Shown piece by piece: positions 1-10,119 of a stretch of 64,000 bases of DNA. Positions within the stretch are counted from its first letter, which is position 1. Each line of letters opens with the position of its first letter. The stretch is from Chitinophagaceae bacterium. Lineage in GTDB: Bacteria; Bacteroidota; Bacteroidia; Chitinophagales; Chitinophagaceae. The stretch covers positions 124,001-188,000 of the forward strand of contig CANLAE010000002.1 in assembly GCA_947488765.1 (NCBI GenBank). Direction: 5' to 3'. The position numbers and the translations under genes are program-made. The notes below the pieces were generated by a model. That model saw nothing but the letters and a program-made list of their open reading frames with translations. It had not been told where the DNA came from and made no database searches.

Positions 1-2
1 GG

Positions 3-464
3 CATCCTGTTCAAAGACTGGAATTGGGTTATTTATTAAAAGAAAGTGAATTGCAAGAATTTAAAACAGATAACAGTGTTGAATCATCTGCTAAAAAATC
101 ATCTTTACAAAATTTAATTAAAAACAGCAATGGAAAATTGGATTTTAAAATGCTGATGATTGGTACAAATGCATTTGGCACATTGATGGCAAATGAAGGG
201 ATACCTTCAGTTCCAAGCCAACAAGATATTGCACCAAATGCAGATGAAAAATATTTTAATGGTGGTTATAATACTAGCAGATATACCTCTTCAAAATATC
301 CTAATTGTTTTGGCTGGCAAATAGAAACAAATTACAAAGGTGTAAGAGATGGCAAAGGAATCCCTGTTTTTGCAAGAGCTTTCGTAAAAGTAATTCCTGA
401 ATTTTTAAAACAAAACACATCTATTTCAATTCCTACAAACAATCAAAAAGCTGGTGCTAATTAA
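3..464 (+). CDS. N-formylglutamate amidohydrolase-like protein, 5' truncated by window edge
   Basis: Only the C-terminal ~153 residues are in the window; the frame is open from the first bases, so the true start lies to the left. It aligns along its length with the C-terminal half of the next gene: both contain QRLE.GYLL, a TNAFGT/TAFGT segment, the string PSVPSQQD and YFNGGYN. The family (N-formylglutamate deformylase/HutG-like) hydrolyses N-formyl or related amide bonds using a metal site. The catalytic N-terminal motifs would lie outside the window, so function is by homology to the neighbour. Unlike the neighbour it has no T9SS tail: it ends shortly after the conserved domain. The two genes look like a tandem duplication, 28 bp apart. 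Confidence 0.7.
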   Translation, partial: HPVQRLELGYLLKESELQEFKTDNSVESSAKKSSLQNLIKNSNGKLDFKMLMIGTNAFGTLMANEGIPSVPSQQDIAPNADEKYFNGGYNTSRYTSSKYPNCFGWQIETNYKGVRDGKGIPVFARAFVKVIPEFLKQNTSISIPTNNQKAGAN

Positions 465-492
465 AATCCAGCATCATTAATTATTTTGTATA

Positions 493-1707
493 ATGAAAAA
501 AATTATTGTTGCATTTTGTATTTTGTTTGCTAATATATCGCTTGCTCAAACTTGGGTCCCTGGTAATACTTATTATAACAGCAACACCTATGTAGAATAT
601 ATTTTTGGCAATATGCCACTTATTATTTCTGCACCTCATGGGGGAACAATCGCCCCTTCAACAATTCCTGATAGAACTGCAACTATTTGTGGAAACTCAA
701 GTGTTACAACAGTAACGGATTCTAATACAGATGACCTTGCAAGAGCATTAGATACTTCTTTAAGAAATTTATTAGGCTGCAGAACGCATACAATCATTTG
801 CAGATTGGATAGGATTAAAGTTGATATGAATAGAGAAATTAATGAAGCAACATGTGGTAACGCAATTGCGCAAACTACCTGGTATAATTATCATGCTTAC
901 ATTGACACTGCAAGAAAATATATTTTGGCAAAATATGGAAGAGGTTTATTTATTGATTTGCATGGGCATGGACATACGAAACAAAGGTTAGAAATTGGGT
1001 ACTTACTAACCGATTCCGAATTAAGATCGAGTGATACTTATTTAAATTCAAATTCGGCTGTAAACAATAGCAGCATTAAAAAATTAATTGGAAATAATTT
1101 AGGAAATGTAAATCATGTTGAACTTATAAAAGGTGCAACTGCATTTGGTACAATGATGGCAAACACAGGATATCCTTCAGTTCCAAGCCAGCAAGATCCA
1201 GCACCATTAAGCACTGATGATTATTTTAATGGAGGTTACAATTCTCAGCGTTGGGGAAGCAGAGACACTGGTATGATAGATGCATTTCAAATTGAATCTA
1301 ATTATACCGGAGTAAGAAATACAACTGCTAACATTAAAAAATTTGCAGATAGTTTAGCAAAAGTCATCAAAAAATATATTGAAACACATATTCTCACACC
1401 GGCTCAACTAGCCCAATGTCAGACCACAACCGGTATTTTTAACTTATCGCAGGGTTTGCAAAAAGGGTTATTTAGTTTTTATCCCAATCCAATTACATCA
1501 GGATTTCTCAATATTCAAATGAATAAAAATTATCAAAGAATAATTGTAAAAATTATGGATGATAAAGGTTCAATTTTGATGCAACAATCATATTTAAATA
1601 CCCAACAATTAAGGTTTTTATTACCCCCAAATTTAAAAGGACTTTGTTTGTTGGAAATCCATACGGATAAGGATTGGGAAGTACAAAAAATATTAATTAA
1701 CAACTAA
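493..1707 (+). CDS. Secreted N-formylglutamate amidohydrolase-like protein with T9SS type A tag
   Basis: 404 residues. Residues 1-18 are a signal peptide ending in ANISLAQ. The central domain carries the landmarks of the N-formylglutamate amidohydrolase family: ISAPHGG (about residue 46), RLDRIKVDMNRE (about 111), a YHAYID segment and LFIDLHGHGH (about 155), giving conserved His, Asp and Arg candidates for metal and substrate binding. The last ~80 residues (from FSFYPNPITSG) form a type A sorting domain, so the product is probably exported by the type IX system and anchored or released outside. Substrate is not known; family members act on N-formyl-glutamate, but a secreted form may act on another amide. 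It ends 2 bp before the convergent sigma factor gene. Confidence 0.72.
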   Translation: MKKIIVAFCILFANISLAQTWVPGNTYYNSNTYVEYIFGNMPLIISAPHGGTIAPSTIPDRTATICGNSSVTTVTDSNTDDLARALDTSLRNLLGCRTHTIICRLDRIKVDMNREINEATCGNAIAQTTWYNYHAYIDTARKYILAKYGRGLFIDLHGHGHTKQRLEIGYLLTDSELRSSDTYLNSNSAVNNSSIKKLIGNNLGNVNHVELIKGATAFGTMMANTGYPSVPSQQDPAPLSTDDYFNGGYNSQRWGSRDTGMIDAFQIESNYTGVRNTTANIKKFADSLAKVIKKYIETHILTPAQLAQCQTTTGIFNLSQGLQKGLFSFYPNPITSGFLNIQMNKNYQRIIVKIMDDKGSILMQQSYLNTQQLRFLLPPNLKGLCLLEIHTDKDWEVQKILINN

Positions 1708-1709
1708 GA

Positions 1710-2291
1710 TCAGTCCTGTTTTTTCAATGATTTAATAGCACTTGAAACTTGATTTCTTGCAACTTGATATTGAATATTCATTACATCACAAATCTCCTCG
1801 TAACTAAGATTAAGATAATACTTTAGATAAATTATCTCTTGCTGACGTTTAGGCAATTGTTGCATGGCTGCCAATAGCTTTTTAACTTTTTCAGCATCCA
1901 TTTCATTTTTAATGATGAATGTTTCATGACTCCAATCGAAAAATTCATTTCCATTACCATCAAATGCCTCAATTAATTGAGATTTCTTATTGATTCTAAT
2001 CAATTTATATTGCAGCGCCTTTGTGAGATATGCCTTTACAGATAGTAACGGCATTTTATTTTTTTGATTCCATATCTCTAAAAACAAGTCCTGAATACAA
2101 TCTTTCACTTTTTCTTCATCCGAACAAATTTTTCGTCCGTAGTTGTATAATTGTGAAAAATAAAGTTCAAATAATTCAGCCAATGCCGCTTTGTTGCCAT
2201 TTCTTAATTGTTCCCATAAATGAATATCATGCTCGTTTTGAATCAAGGCGGCAGTTTTTTCGTTTGACAATATTACAAAATAACACTTCAA
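1710..2291 (-). CDS. RNA polymerase sigma-70 factor, ECF subfamily
   Basis: About 190 residues with sigma region 2 (LFELYFSQLYNYGRKI and the DCIQDLFLEIWNQK segment) and region 4 (LPKRQQEIIYLKYYLNLSYEE followed by a helix-turn-helix). It is divergent from the fecR-like gene with only 24 bp between, the standard arrangement for FecI/FecR-type signalling to an adjacent SusC receptor. The start is uncertain: no in-frame ATG precedes region 2; the open frame begins at a TTG (2291) and further TTG codons occur at 2270 and 2246. Region 2 is complete from about residue 23, so the true start must lie upstream of there. Regulated presumably by the neighbouring anti-sigma factor. Confidence 0.88.
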   Translation of the reverse strand: MKCYFVILSNEKTAALIQNEHDIHLWEQLRNGNKAALAELFELYFSQLYNYGRKICSDEEKVKDCIQDLFLEIWNQKNKMPLLSVKAYLTKALQYKLIRINKKSQLIEAFDGNGNEFFDWSHETFIIKNEMDAEKVKKLLAAMQQLPKRQQEIIYLKYYLNLSYEEICDVMNIQYQVARNQVSSAIKSLKKQD

Positions 2292-2315
2292 TACACGTAT
2301 ATATTAAATTACGCT

Positions 2316-3317
2316 ATGGATCAGGCAGAAAATAACATACAGAGATACCTAATTGATGATAGATTTATTCAATTGGCAGCTTTAAACCCAACAGATAAAA
2401 GATCTATCGAAGAATTTGATGGCGCTGAAAACGCTGAAAAAGTTACAAAAGCTTTAGAAATTTATACATTACTTCAATTAAAAGAAAGAGAGATTGATTC
2501 GAATTTGTTACAGGCCGAGAAAATGAAGCTAATTCACTCAATTGAAAAAGCATCTCAAGAAAAAAATATTATACATAATATCCCAAGGTTTATCAAAACA
2601 CATTGGGCTGCCGCTGCAGTTCTTATAATCATTGCAGGAGGCTTGATATGGTTGAATTTTACAAATCCAATATCTTTTTCTACAGAGTATGGAAAAAAAT
2701 TAGATAAAACCCTTCCAGATGGCTCAATTGTAAAATTAAACAGTCATTCTAGCATTTCGTTTTCTAAAAAATTTGAGCAAAAAAATATCCGTGAGGTATG
2801 GGTGAAGGGTGAAGCTTTTTTTCAAGTACAATCCACTCAAAAGAAAACAAAATTCATTGTACATCTTGATAAATTTGATGTTGAGGTAACCGGAACTAAA
2901 TTTAACGTTGAAAATTTAAACGGAACTTCTAAAGTATTACTTACAGAAGGTTCTATAAAACTACTGACAAAAGATGGTGTTGAAAAGATATTAAATCCCG
3001 GTGATTATGTTGTAATAGAAAAAGATGAAACACTAAATACAACTAGTATTTTACAGAAAGGGAAAAAAGAAAATATTTTGGCATGGGTTGAAAATAAAAT
3101 TGTTTTTGATGCAACTACATTAAGTGAGGCAGCAAATATGATTCAGAATATTTATGGATTTAAAGTAATTTTTAAAGACAATTTACTTTCAAATAAAAAG
3201 ATTTCAGGAATTTTACCCAATGACAACTTAGAAGTACTTTTGAAAGCACTTGAAGCTACCAACGATTTCAAAATCAAAACCGAAAATAAAAGCATAACGA
3301 TTGAACCAACAAACTAA
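2316..3317 (+). CDS. FecR family anti-sigma factor
   Basis: 333 residues. A cytoplasmic N-terminus of about 90 residues is followed by one transmembrane segment (AAAAVLIIIAGGLIWLNF, about residues 94-112), a periplasmic FecR domain (from LPDGSIVKLNSHSSISF through EVTGTKFNVE) and a C-terminal DUF4974-type domain (FDATTLSEAANMIQNIYGF onward). It should hold the divergent ECF sigma factor inactive until the downstream SusC-type receptor, through its STN domain, signals substrate capture. The stop lies 10 bp before the SusC ATG, so the two are probably one transcript. Confidence 0.9.
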   Translation: MDQAENNIQRYLIDDRFIQLAALNPTDKRSIEEFDGAENAEKVTKALEIYTLLQLKEREIDSNLLQAEKMKLIHSIEKASQEKNIIHNIPRFIKTHWAAAAVLIIIAGGLIWLNFTNPISFSTEYGKKLDKTLPDGSIVKLNSHSSISFSKKFEQKNIREVWVKGEAFFQVQSTQKKTKFIVHLDKFDVEVTGTKFNVENLNGTSKVLLTEGSIKLLTKDGVEKILNPGDYVVIEKDETLNTTSILQKGKKENILAWVENKIVFDATTLSEAANMIQNIYGFKVIFKDNLLSNKKISGILPNDNLEVLLKALEATNDFKIKTENKSITIEPTN

Positions 3318-3327
3318 ACCACCAACT

Positions 3328-6300
3328 ATGAGAAAATTAAGTACATTGCTGCTGATCTTTTCCTTGTTATTTTTATCAAATAGCTGGGCAAATAATCAAC
3401 AATCTGATTCGAAGCATCCTTCGATATCAACAAATGAATTGATACAACAAAAAATCAATCCTCCATCAGTTGAATCAGCTTCATTAATTTCTGTATTAAA
3501 AAAACTCAATAAAGAAAAGGGGTTGTTTTTTTTATTTACAGACTCTTCTATTTCCAATTTAATAGTAGCGCTGCCAAATATGGCTAAAAACGTAGATGAA
3601 ATTGTAAATGATATTACGGAGAACTCAGGTTTAGAGTTTAAAAAAGTATCGGAAAATACTTTTGCAATTAAATCAAATAAAAGCAACGCAATTAATACAA
3701 ATGAAAATGAAAAATCATCCATAACATCCGACACAATTATTGTGAAGGGGAAAGTTATCAATACAAAAGATAATACTCCTTTGGAAAATGTTTCTGTGAA
3801 AGTAAATGGTGGCAAAAGAGGTACCACTACTTCTGAGGATGGTAGTTTTTCAATTATTTTAGAAAAAGGTCAGTCTCTTGAATTTTCAAGAATTAATATG
3901 ATTTCTAAAACCGTTAAAGTATTTGATCCAAAAGAAACAATCATATTATTACAAGAGTCTGAAAATAATTTAACTGATGTTATTGTGGTTGCATATAGTA
4001 ACCAAAAAAGAAGCTCTTTCACCGGTGCTGTGAGCACTGTAAAAGCTGCTGTAATTGAAAGCTCACCAAATGCCTCTGTACAAGAAAGTATTCAGGGAAA
4101 TATTGCAGGTGTTCAATCAACAAATGGCTCGGGGCAACCGGGTTCTCAACCCAATATTAGGGTTCGCGGTATTGGTTCTATTCTTGCATCAGCAACACCT
4201 TTATATGTTATAGATGGAATACCTGTTGTAAGTGGAGATATCTCTGGATTGGGAAGTAATACCGTTTCGGGTTTGAATGGCAATGATATTGAGAGTATGA
4301 CCATTTTAAAAGATGCTTCTGCCACTTCATTATATGGTTCAAGAGCGGCAAATGGGGTAGTTTTAATTACAACAAAAAGTGGAAAAGCCGGTAAGTCAAA
4401 AGTGAACTTTACTTACCAACGTGGTTTCAATAACTATACAATTAGAGACGAACAAAAAACTTTAAATACAAGTCAGTATATTCAATATTACAGAGAAGGT
4501 TGGGTAAATGCCGGTAACCCTTTATCAACTTACAATGCACTATTGGCTACAAATAAAATTGATACAACAGTAGATACAGATTGGTTTAAAGAAATACTTA
4601 GACAAGGAACCTACTCTCAGTACAATTTAAACCTCAGTGGTGGTAATGAAAAATCTACCTACTATATGTCTGGTAGTTATTACAAATCAGAAGCTCCTAC
4701 CAAGGGAATTAATTATGACAAATCAACTTTTCGTTTAAATCTTTCCAACCAAGTTACCAAGAGATGGTCTGTTAAAGGTGGCTTTAGCGGGAGCTTTCAA
4801 AATACCAGCAATTTCTTAGGTGGTAGTTTTTTTGGAAATCCAGTTCGTGCTATGTACAGGTTAGCACCTTGGTTGCCAGTTTATAAAACGGATGGTACTT
4901 ATGAGTTGGGATACAACAGCGGATACAACCCGGTTGCCGTAATTGAAACAACCAAAAGAAGTGCAAAAACATACAACATTGCTACTAATTTATCAACTAA
5001 GTATAAGATAGCAGAAGGTCTTACCTATGAAGGTAGTTTTGGATTAGATTTTAACCATGCTTTCAGAAGTATAATATACGACCCTCGTGTTGGTAACCTA
5101 TATGTTGCAGTTGGAGGTTCCATCGAAAATTATACCCAGGATATCACTAACTGGATTATCACAAATATTTTACGTTATAAAAAAGATTTTAAACACGGTC
5201 ATAGCTTAGAAGCTTTTGCCGGTTATGAAGCACAAAGCAGATCAGATATTGATATGACTGTTGAAGTAAATGGTATTGCTCCGGGCACAACAACTCCTGC
5301 CGGTGGTTCAAGTATTACCACAGCTACAGGCACCCAAACTGGGAATAGAATATTAAGCCAATTCCTTAATACCAATTATTCTTATAAAGATCGTTACCTT
5401 TTATCTGGTTCTATCAGAAAAGATGGCTCATCCCGTTTTGCAAAAAATTATCAATCAGCAACTTTTTGGTCTGTTGGTGCCGGTTGGAATATTTCAAATG
5501 AAAACTTCTTTAAAGTAAATTGGATCAGCGAATTAAAATTAAGAGCTAGCTATGGTTACACCGGTAACCAGGGGATTGACAACTTTGAATCGCAAGGGTT
5601 ATATGGCACAGGAGGCGATTATACATTGTCATCTGGTATGAGTTTAACACAACTTGCGAATGACAATCTTACCTGGGAAAAAAATATCCCATTCAATATT
5701 GGGCTTGATTTTTCATTATTAAAAGGAAGATTATCTGGTTCATTTGAATGGTATACTAGAACTAGCAGTAACCTGTTGTTTAACCAATCAATTCCAAGTG
5801 TAAATGGTGTTACAAGCATCACAATCAATAACGGAGCAATAAAAAATACGGGGATAGAATTTAATATTTCCTCTGTAAATATTGCACCAAAAAATGCAAA
5901 AGGATTTAAATGGACTACTGATTTAAATTTCTCACAATATAAAAACGAAATCACACAAATAGATTCAGCTTATGCAACAAGTGGTGCCTATTTACGTGGT
6001 GTTGGTAATGACTTTTATACACACTACCAACGTGGATATGCAGGTGTAAACCCTGACAATGGAGAAGCTTTATGGTATGCAAGAAATACTAAAGATTCTA
6101 CTACAAATGCATTCACAACCAACCTTCCTAGAATTGGATATGGAAGTGCCATTCCTAAATTTTATGGTGGCATTACCAATTCATTCTCTTACAAAGATTT
6201 TAAATTGAGTTTCCAGATTTATGTGTTTTGGGGTAATACCATTTATGATGAATATGGTTACCTACAAAAAACTGATGCTAACTTAGGTTTCTCAGATCAA

Positions 6301-6666
6301 AGTAATGGATTAAGCAGATACGAATATGAAAGAAGATGGACAACTCCGGGTCAAATTACAGATGTTCCAAAACCTGTTTATTTAGGTACACAATCATCTG
6401 CAGGAAGTTATGAAAGCAGCCGTTTCTTATACGATGGAAGTTATATCAGATTAAGAGATGTGAGCTTGAGTTATAACTTACCAAAATCATTTATTGCTAA
6501 AGCAAAATTGAATAATGCAAGAGTGTATTTAAGAGGTCAAAATTTATTCACTTATATAAAAGACAAACGCTTTAATACCGACCCTGAAGTAACGATTGAT
6601 GGTGTAATGTCTCAAAGACCACCAGTATTCAGCACTTTCTTATTTGGAGTAGATATTAACTTTTAA
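3328..6666 (+). CDS. SusC/RagA family TonB-dependent outer-membrane receptor with STN domain
   Basis: About 1112 residues from the ATG at 3328; an upstream TTG at 3301 would overlap fecR and put 9 residues before the signal peptide, so it is rejected. Order: signal peptide (ending SNSWA), STN/secretin-TonB N-terminal domain (about residues 35-110, SLISVLKKLNKEKG), CarboxypepD_reg-like domain (VKGKVINTKDNTPLENVSV), plug domain (NIRVRGIGS, PLYVIDGIPV, LKDASATSLYGSRAANGVV) and a long beta-barrel ending in an aromatic residue (VDINF). The STN domain marks it as a transducing receptor that talks to the FecR protein upstream. Imports an unknown oligomer with the SusD protein that follows 26 bp later. 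No glycan-degrading enzyme lies nearby, so the substrate need not be a polysaccharide. Confidence 0.95.
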   Translation: MRKLSTLLLIFSLLFLSNSWANNQQSDSKHPSISTNELIQQKINPPSVESASLISVLKKLNKEKGLFFLFTDSSISNLIVALPNMAKNVDEIVNDITENSGLEFKKVSENTFAIKSNKSNAINTNENEKSSITSDTIIVKGKVINTKDNTPLENVSVKVNGGKRGTTTSEDGSFSIILEKGQSLEFSRINMISKTVKVFDPKETIILLQESENNLTDVIVVAYSNQKRSSFTGAVSTVKAAVIESSPNASVQESIQGNIAGVQSTNGSGQPGSQPNIRVRGIGSILASATPLYVIDGIPVVSGDISGLGSNTVSGLNGNDIESMTILKDASATSLYGSRAANGVVLITTKSGKAGKSKVNFTYQRGFNNYTIRDEQKTLNTSQYIQYYREGWVNAGNPLSTYNALLATNKIDTTVDTDWFKEILRQGTYSQYNLNLSGGNEKSTYYMSGSYYKSEAPTKGINYDKSTFRLNLSNQVTKRWSVKGGFSGSFQNTSNFLGGSFFGNPVRAMYRLAPWLPVYKTDGTYELGYNSGYNPVAVIETTKRSAKTYNIATNLSTKYKIAEGLTYEGSFGLDFNHAFRSIIYDPRVGNLYVAVGGSIENYTQDITNWIITNILRYKKDFKHGHSLEAFAGYEAQSRSDIDMTVEVNGIAPGTTTPAGGSSITTATGTQTGNRILSQFLNTNYSYKDRYLLSGSIRKDGSSRFAKNYQSATFWSVGAGWNISNENFFKVNWISELKLRASYGYTGNQGIDNFESQGLYGTGGDYTLSSGMSLTQLANDNLTWEKNIPFNIGLDFSLLKGRLSGSFEWYTRTSSNLLFNQSIPSVNGVTSITINNGAIKNTGIEFNISSVNIAPKNAKGFKWTTDLNFSQYKNEITQIDSAYATSGAYLRGVGNDFYTHYQRGYAGVNPDNGEALWYARNTKDSTTNAFTTNLPRIGYGSAIPKFYGGITNSFSYKDFKLSFQIYVFWGNTIYDEYGYLQKTDANLGFSDQSNGLSRYEYERRWTTPGQITDVPKPVYLGTQSSAGSYESSRFLYDGSYIRLRDVSLSYNLPKSFIAKAKLNNARVYLRGQNLFTYIKDKRFNTDPEVTIDGVMSQRPPVFSTFLFGVDINF

Positions 6667-6692
6667 TTCATTCAACTTTTAAAATATTTTTT

Positions 6693-8288
6693 ATGAAAAA
6701 TAAAATATTCATTTTCTCATTAATTGCTACCTTTTCCTTTGCCGGTTGCAATAAAGATTTTTTAGACTTAAAACCACAACAAAGTGTTTTTACTGATGAC
6801 ATGTTTACCGATATGGCAACAACAAGAGCTGCTGTAAATGGATTGTATTCCTTAATGCAGTCATACAGTTATTATGGAAGAGATGCAATGGTAATTCCCG
6901 AAGTATTATCCGATAATGCAACAAGAAGTGTTAAAACAGGTAATAGATATACAGGGATGAATACAATGACACACACCGCAACAGATGCCAATGTAAGCAG
7001 AATGTGGAGTCAAATTTACAGAGTGGTAACCAATGCAAATAATGTGATTGCAAATGAAAATAAAGTAAAAGCTTTAATCACTGCATCAGAGCAACCCGAA
7101 CTAGCGCAACTTATTGGAGAAGCTTATGCAGTAAGGGCTTTGGCTTATTTTGATTTGGCAAAATTTTTCTCCCGTCCTTTGAAGTTTTCAACTGATGGTT
7201 CTCATTTATGTGTACCATTGGTATTAAAACCAATTACCAATGTTACAGAAGTGGTGTATCCTGCACGTAATACTGCGGCTGAAGTATATGCACAAATTGA
7301 TGCCGATATTACAGCAGCATTAAACAGATTACCCACCACAGGTGCCGTTTTAAAAAATGGTGTTGAAGCTACTACATTGTTTAAAGTAAGATTAAACAAG
7401 TTTTCTGTACTCGCATTAAAAGCAAGAATTGCAATTTTTAAAGAAGACTGGACAACAGCTGTTACTGCTGCAACAGAAGTAATTAACTCGGGTAAATACA
7501 CATTGTTTGGATACAGTTCTATGCTACAAGATTTTATTACCCAAAATAATGTTGAATCTATTTTTGAAGTTGCAAACAATACCATAGATAATCCGGGTAC
7601 AGATTCTTATGCCTATTTATCTAGCCAATTGGGCTATGGTGAAATGCTAGGGACCAAACAATCAATGAATAATTCTACAAGTGCTACTACATTAAGTACA
7701 TTCAAAGGTTTGTATGAAAGCTATAGTGCTACGGATACCAGACGTCAATTTGTAGCATTGGGTAATAGAAATTCTTTAGGTGGTGAAACCAACGTGCCTT
7801 TGTGTACAAAATATACCAATATAGTTACCTATCTTGAAAATATCAAAGTGTTAAGACTATCTGAAATGTATCTTTCACGTGGAGAAGCATTGGCAAGATT
7901 GGCTGTGCTAAATAATGATGCAACTGCATTAACTAGTTCACTGACAGATGTAAACTTGATAAGAAAATCAAGAGACACCGCATCTGCAACCAAACCATAC
8001 TTAGCTTCATTGGCAACCACTCTTCCAATGGGTGCTATCAGAGCAACTGCTTATGTAGACAGTATTGTTGTTGAGAGAAGAAAAGAATTTGCATTAGAAG
8101 GTCAGCGATTATTTGATTTAAACAGAACCAAAACAAACTATGTAAAAATAAATGCTGCAGGTAATGGATCATCAAGATTAATTCAATACACAGCTACAAC
8201 AAGCAGCTATTACAATAGAACGATTTTACCGATTCCGGTTTCTCAGGTACAAAACAATCCGAATATGGTACAAAATCCAGGATTTTAA
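6693..8288 (+). CDS. SusD/RagB family nutrient-binding outer-membrane lipoprotein
   Basis: 531 residues. Lipoprotein signal peptide with lipobox ending FAGC (Cys19), then the SusD fold: the SusD-like N-terminal region with DFLDLKPQQSVFTDDMF, TPR-like helices (AYAVRALAYFDLAKFFSRP) and the RagB/SusD C-terminal domain (VVERRKEFALEGQRLFDL, IPVSQVQNNPNMVQNPGF at the end). It should sit as a lid on the SusC barrel encoded just upstream and bind the same substrate. Confidence 0.95.
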   Translation: MKNKIFIFSLIATFSFAGCNKDFLDLKPQQSVFTDDMFTDMATTRAAVNGLYSLMQSYSYYGRDAMVIPEVLSDNATRSVKTGNRYTGMNTMTHTATDANVSRMWSQIYRVVTNANNVIANENKVKALITASEQPELAQLIGEAYAVRALAYFDLAKFFSRPLKFSTDGSHLCVPLVLKPITNVTEVVYPARNTAAEVYAQIDADITAALNRLPTTGAVLKNGVEATTLFKVRLNKFSVLALKARIAIFKEDWTTAVTAATEVINSGKYTLFGYSSMLQDFITQNNVESIFEVANNTIDNPGTDSYAYLSSQLGYGEMLGTKQSMNNSTSATTLSTFKGLYESYSATDTRRQFVALGNRNSLGGETNVPLCTKYTNIVTYLENIKVLRLSEMYLSRGEALARLAVLNNDATALTSSLTDVNLIRKSRDTASATKPYLASLATTLPMGAIRATAYVDSIVVERRKEFALEGQRLFDLNRTKTNYVKINAAGNGSSRLIQYTATTSSYYNRTILPIPVSQVQNNPNMVQNPGF

Positions 8289-8346
8289 TTTTAAAATATT
8301 ATTTTTATACGCATAAAATTGAAATCAAAATATTAAATAGTAACTC

Positions 8347-10035
8347 ATGAAAAAAATTCTAATTGCAATTGTGGTTTTGGTAGGTACATCTTCCGCTTTT
8401 GCACAAGTATTATCATCAACACCATTTACCTCTGGTAATTTATTGGTAACAAAATTTGATCTTACCACTACTACTACTGCTCAGAAAATTAATTTTGTTG
8501 AAATTAATAAATCAACAGGAGCTGTAGTTCAAAATTTTAATTTACCATCTACAAATACAGGTGGGGCTATTCCATTGACAACAGTTGGAACAACTTCTAC
8601 AGATTGCCAACTTACATTGTCAGAAAACGGACAATATGTAACCTTTGTTGGTTATAATCAAAATGAAGGTGGAACAACTTCAAATACAACTGCTAGTATT
8701 GCAAAAGTGGTTGGCAGATTATCTTCTAACACCTATTACAAAGCTTATGAATTACCCGATAGTAGTTCTACTCAAGTTCTTACTGGAAGTTCCGACCCTT
8801 ATAATGGAGCAAATATTCGCTCTGCTTATAGTTTAGACGGAACACAATTTTATTTAGCTGGTGGTAGTACAAGTTCTAGCACAGCAACTCAGGGTGGTAT
8901 ATGGTATTTTACCGATTGGAATCAAAACAATGCCGTTCAAATTCATAAAACACCCAATTCTAGAGCTGTTAGGGCTAAGAACAACGTTCTTTATTTTGGT
9001 GGGCAAAATATTGCAGCTGTTGCTGGATCAGATCCTGGACTATTAGTTGGATTATATAAATTAAATACAGCTATGCCAGTTGTTGCAACAGTACCAAATA
9101 ATGATACTGTAAAAGTATTAACCCCAAGATCTACAAATTTTATCAGTTTCTTTTTTGCTCCCGATGGTAACACACTTTATATTTTCAATCAAGGTACAGG
9201 CGCCACAACCAAAGGAGTTGAAAAATGGCAATTGGTATCTGGTACTTGGACATGGAGATACAGTTTATTTTCTGCTACTGCTTCGCCAAGATCTTTTGTT
9301 ATTGATTTTAATAACAACCCAAGCAATGCAGATATTTATGTATTATTTGCAACCTCAATAGAAAAGTGGACGGATGTAATTGCAAATACTACAAACCCTA
9401 GTCCTGTAACTGCAACACCTATTTATACAGAAACAACTGCCAATACTGCATTACGAGGCATCACATTTACCCCTACAAGCTCAGCTATCACTATGCCTAT
9501 TAAATTAGGGAATTTAAATGCTATGAAAACTACTGCAGGCATAGTATTGGGTTGGAATGTTACTGATGAAAGCAATGAAGTGAATCAATATGAAATTCAA
9601 AAATCTACCGATGGTACTCAATTTCAATCAGCAGGTATAATCAAAGCAAAACACAATGGTACAAGCTTAACACAATATAACTATACAGACAACAGTTTAA
9701 GCTCTTCAAAATTATATTACAGAGTTGTACTTCAATACGCCGATGGAAGAAAAACATACAGCAATGTAGTTACCATTACTAGTAAAAAAGAAGATAACAT
9801 TACGGTAATCAATCCTGCGAAAGACTTTATTACCATTGGTTTTAAAGAAAACTTCTCAGGAAGTATTGATGTGATAAGTCCTTCTGGTAATAAAATATTA
9901 AGCACTCAAATTAAGCAACAATTTGGTTGGTACAATATGCCTTTACCAGTATTACCAACTGGCATGTATGTTGTTAGATTGAACGATAACGCAAATCAAA
10001 CATCTACCACCAAACAAATATATATTGCTCAATAA
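8347..10035 (+). CDS. Secreted beta-propeller-like protein with T9SS type A sorting domain
   Basis: 562 residues with a signal peptide (ending SSAFAQ), a Thr/Ser-rich body of short beta-rich repeats (recurring DG.Q/DGNTLYIF and W.L.SGTW patterns) that resembles a beta-propeller, and a C-terminal segment with a fibronectin-like stretch (NEVNQYEIQKSTDGTQFQSA) and a type A sorting domain (PTGMYVVRL near the end). The fibronectin-like plus sorting arrangement is common in secreted Bacteroidota proteins. Follows susD by 58 bp and is closed by a clear terminator, so it may be the last gene of the susCD transcript and could act on or bind the imported substrate at the surface. Enzymatic function not identified. 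Confidence 0.7.
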   Translation: MKKILIAIVVLVGTSSAFAQVLSSTPFTSGNLLVTKFDLTTTTTAQKINFVEINKSTGAVVQNFNLPSTNTGGAIPLTTVGTTSTDCQLTLSENGQYVTFVGYNQNEGGTTSNTTASIAKVVGRLSSNTYYKAYELPDSSSTQVLTGSSDPYNGANIRSAYSLDGTQFYLAGGSTSSSTATQGGIWYFTDWNQNNAVQIHKTPNSRAVRAKNNVLYFGGQNIAAVAGSDPGLLVGLYKLNTAMPVVATVPNNDTVKVLTPRSTNFISFFFAPDGNTLYIFNQGTGATTKGVEKWQLVSGTWTWRYSLFSATASPRSFVIDFNNNPSNADIYVLFATSIEKWTDVIANTTNPSPVTATPIYTETTANTALRGITFTPTSSAITMPIKLGNLNAMKTTAGIVLGWNVTDESNEVNQYEIQKSTDGTQFQSAGIIKAKHNGTSLTQYNYTDNSLSSSKLYYRVVLQYADGRKTYSNVVTITSKKEDNITVINPAKDFITIGFKENFSGSIDVISPSGNKILSTQIKQQFGWYNMPLPVLPTGMYVVRLNDNANQTSTTKQIYIAQ

Positions 10036-10054
10036 AATTAAAAATTAAAAACGC

Positions 10055-10090
10055 AAAAGAGCTGAATGATTTTTATTGTTCAGCTCTTTT
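10055..10090 (+). terminator. Rho-independent terminator after the susCD/propeller operon
   Basis: Perfect 12-bp inverted repeat, AAAAGAGCTGAA (10055-10066) with TTCAGCTCTTTT (10079-10090), separated by a 12-nt loop and ending in a T-run. Confidence 0.85.
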
Positions 10091-10119
10091 AGTTATTACA
10101 AATTCAATATCAAAATTCT

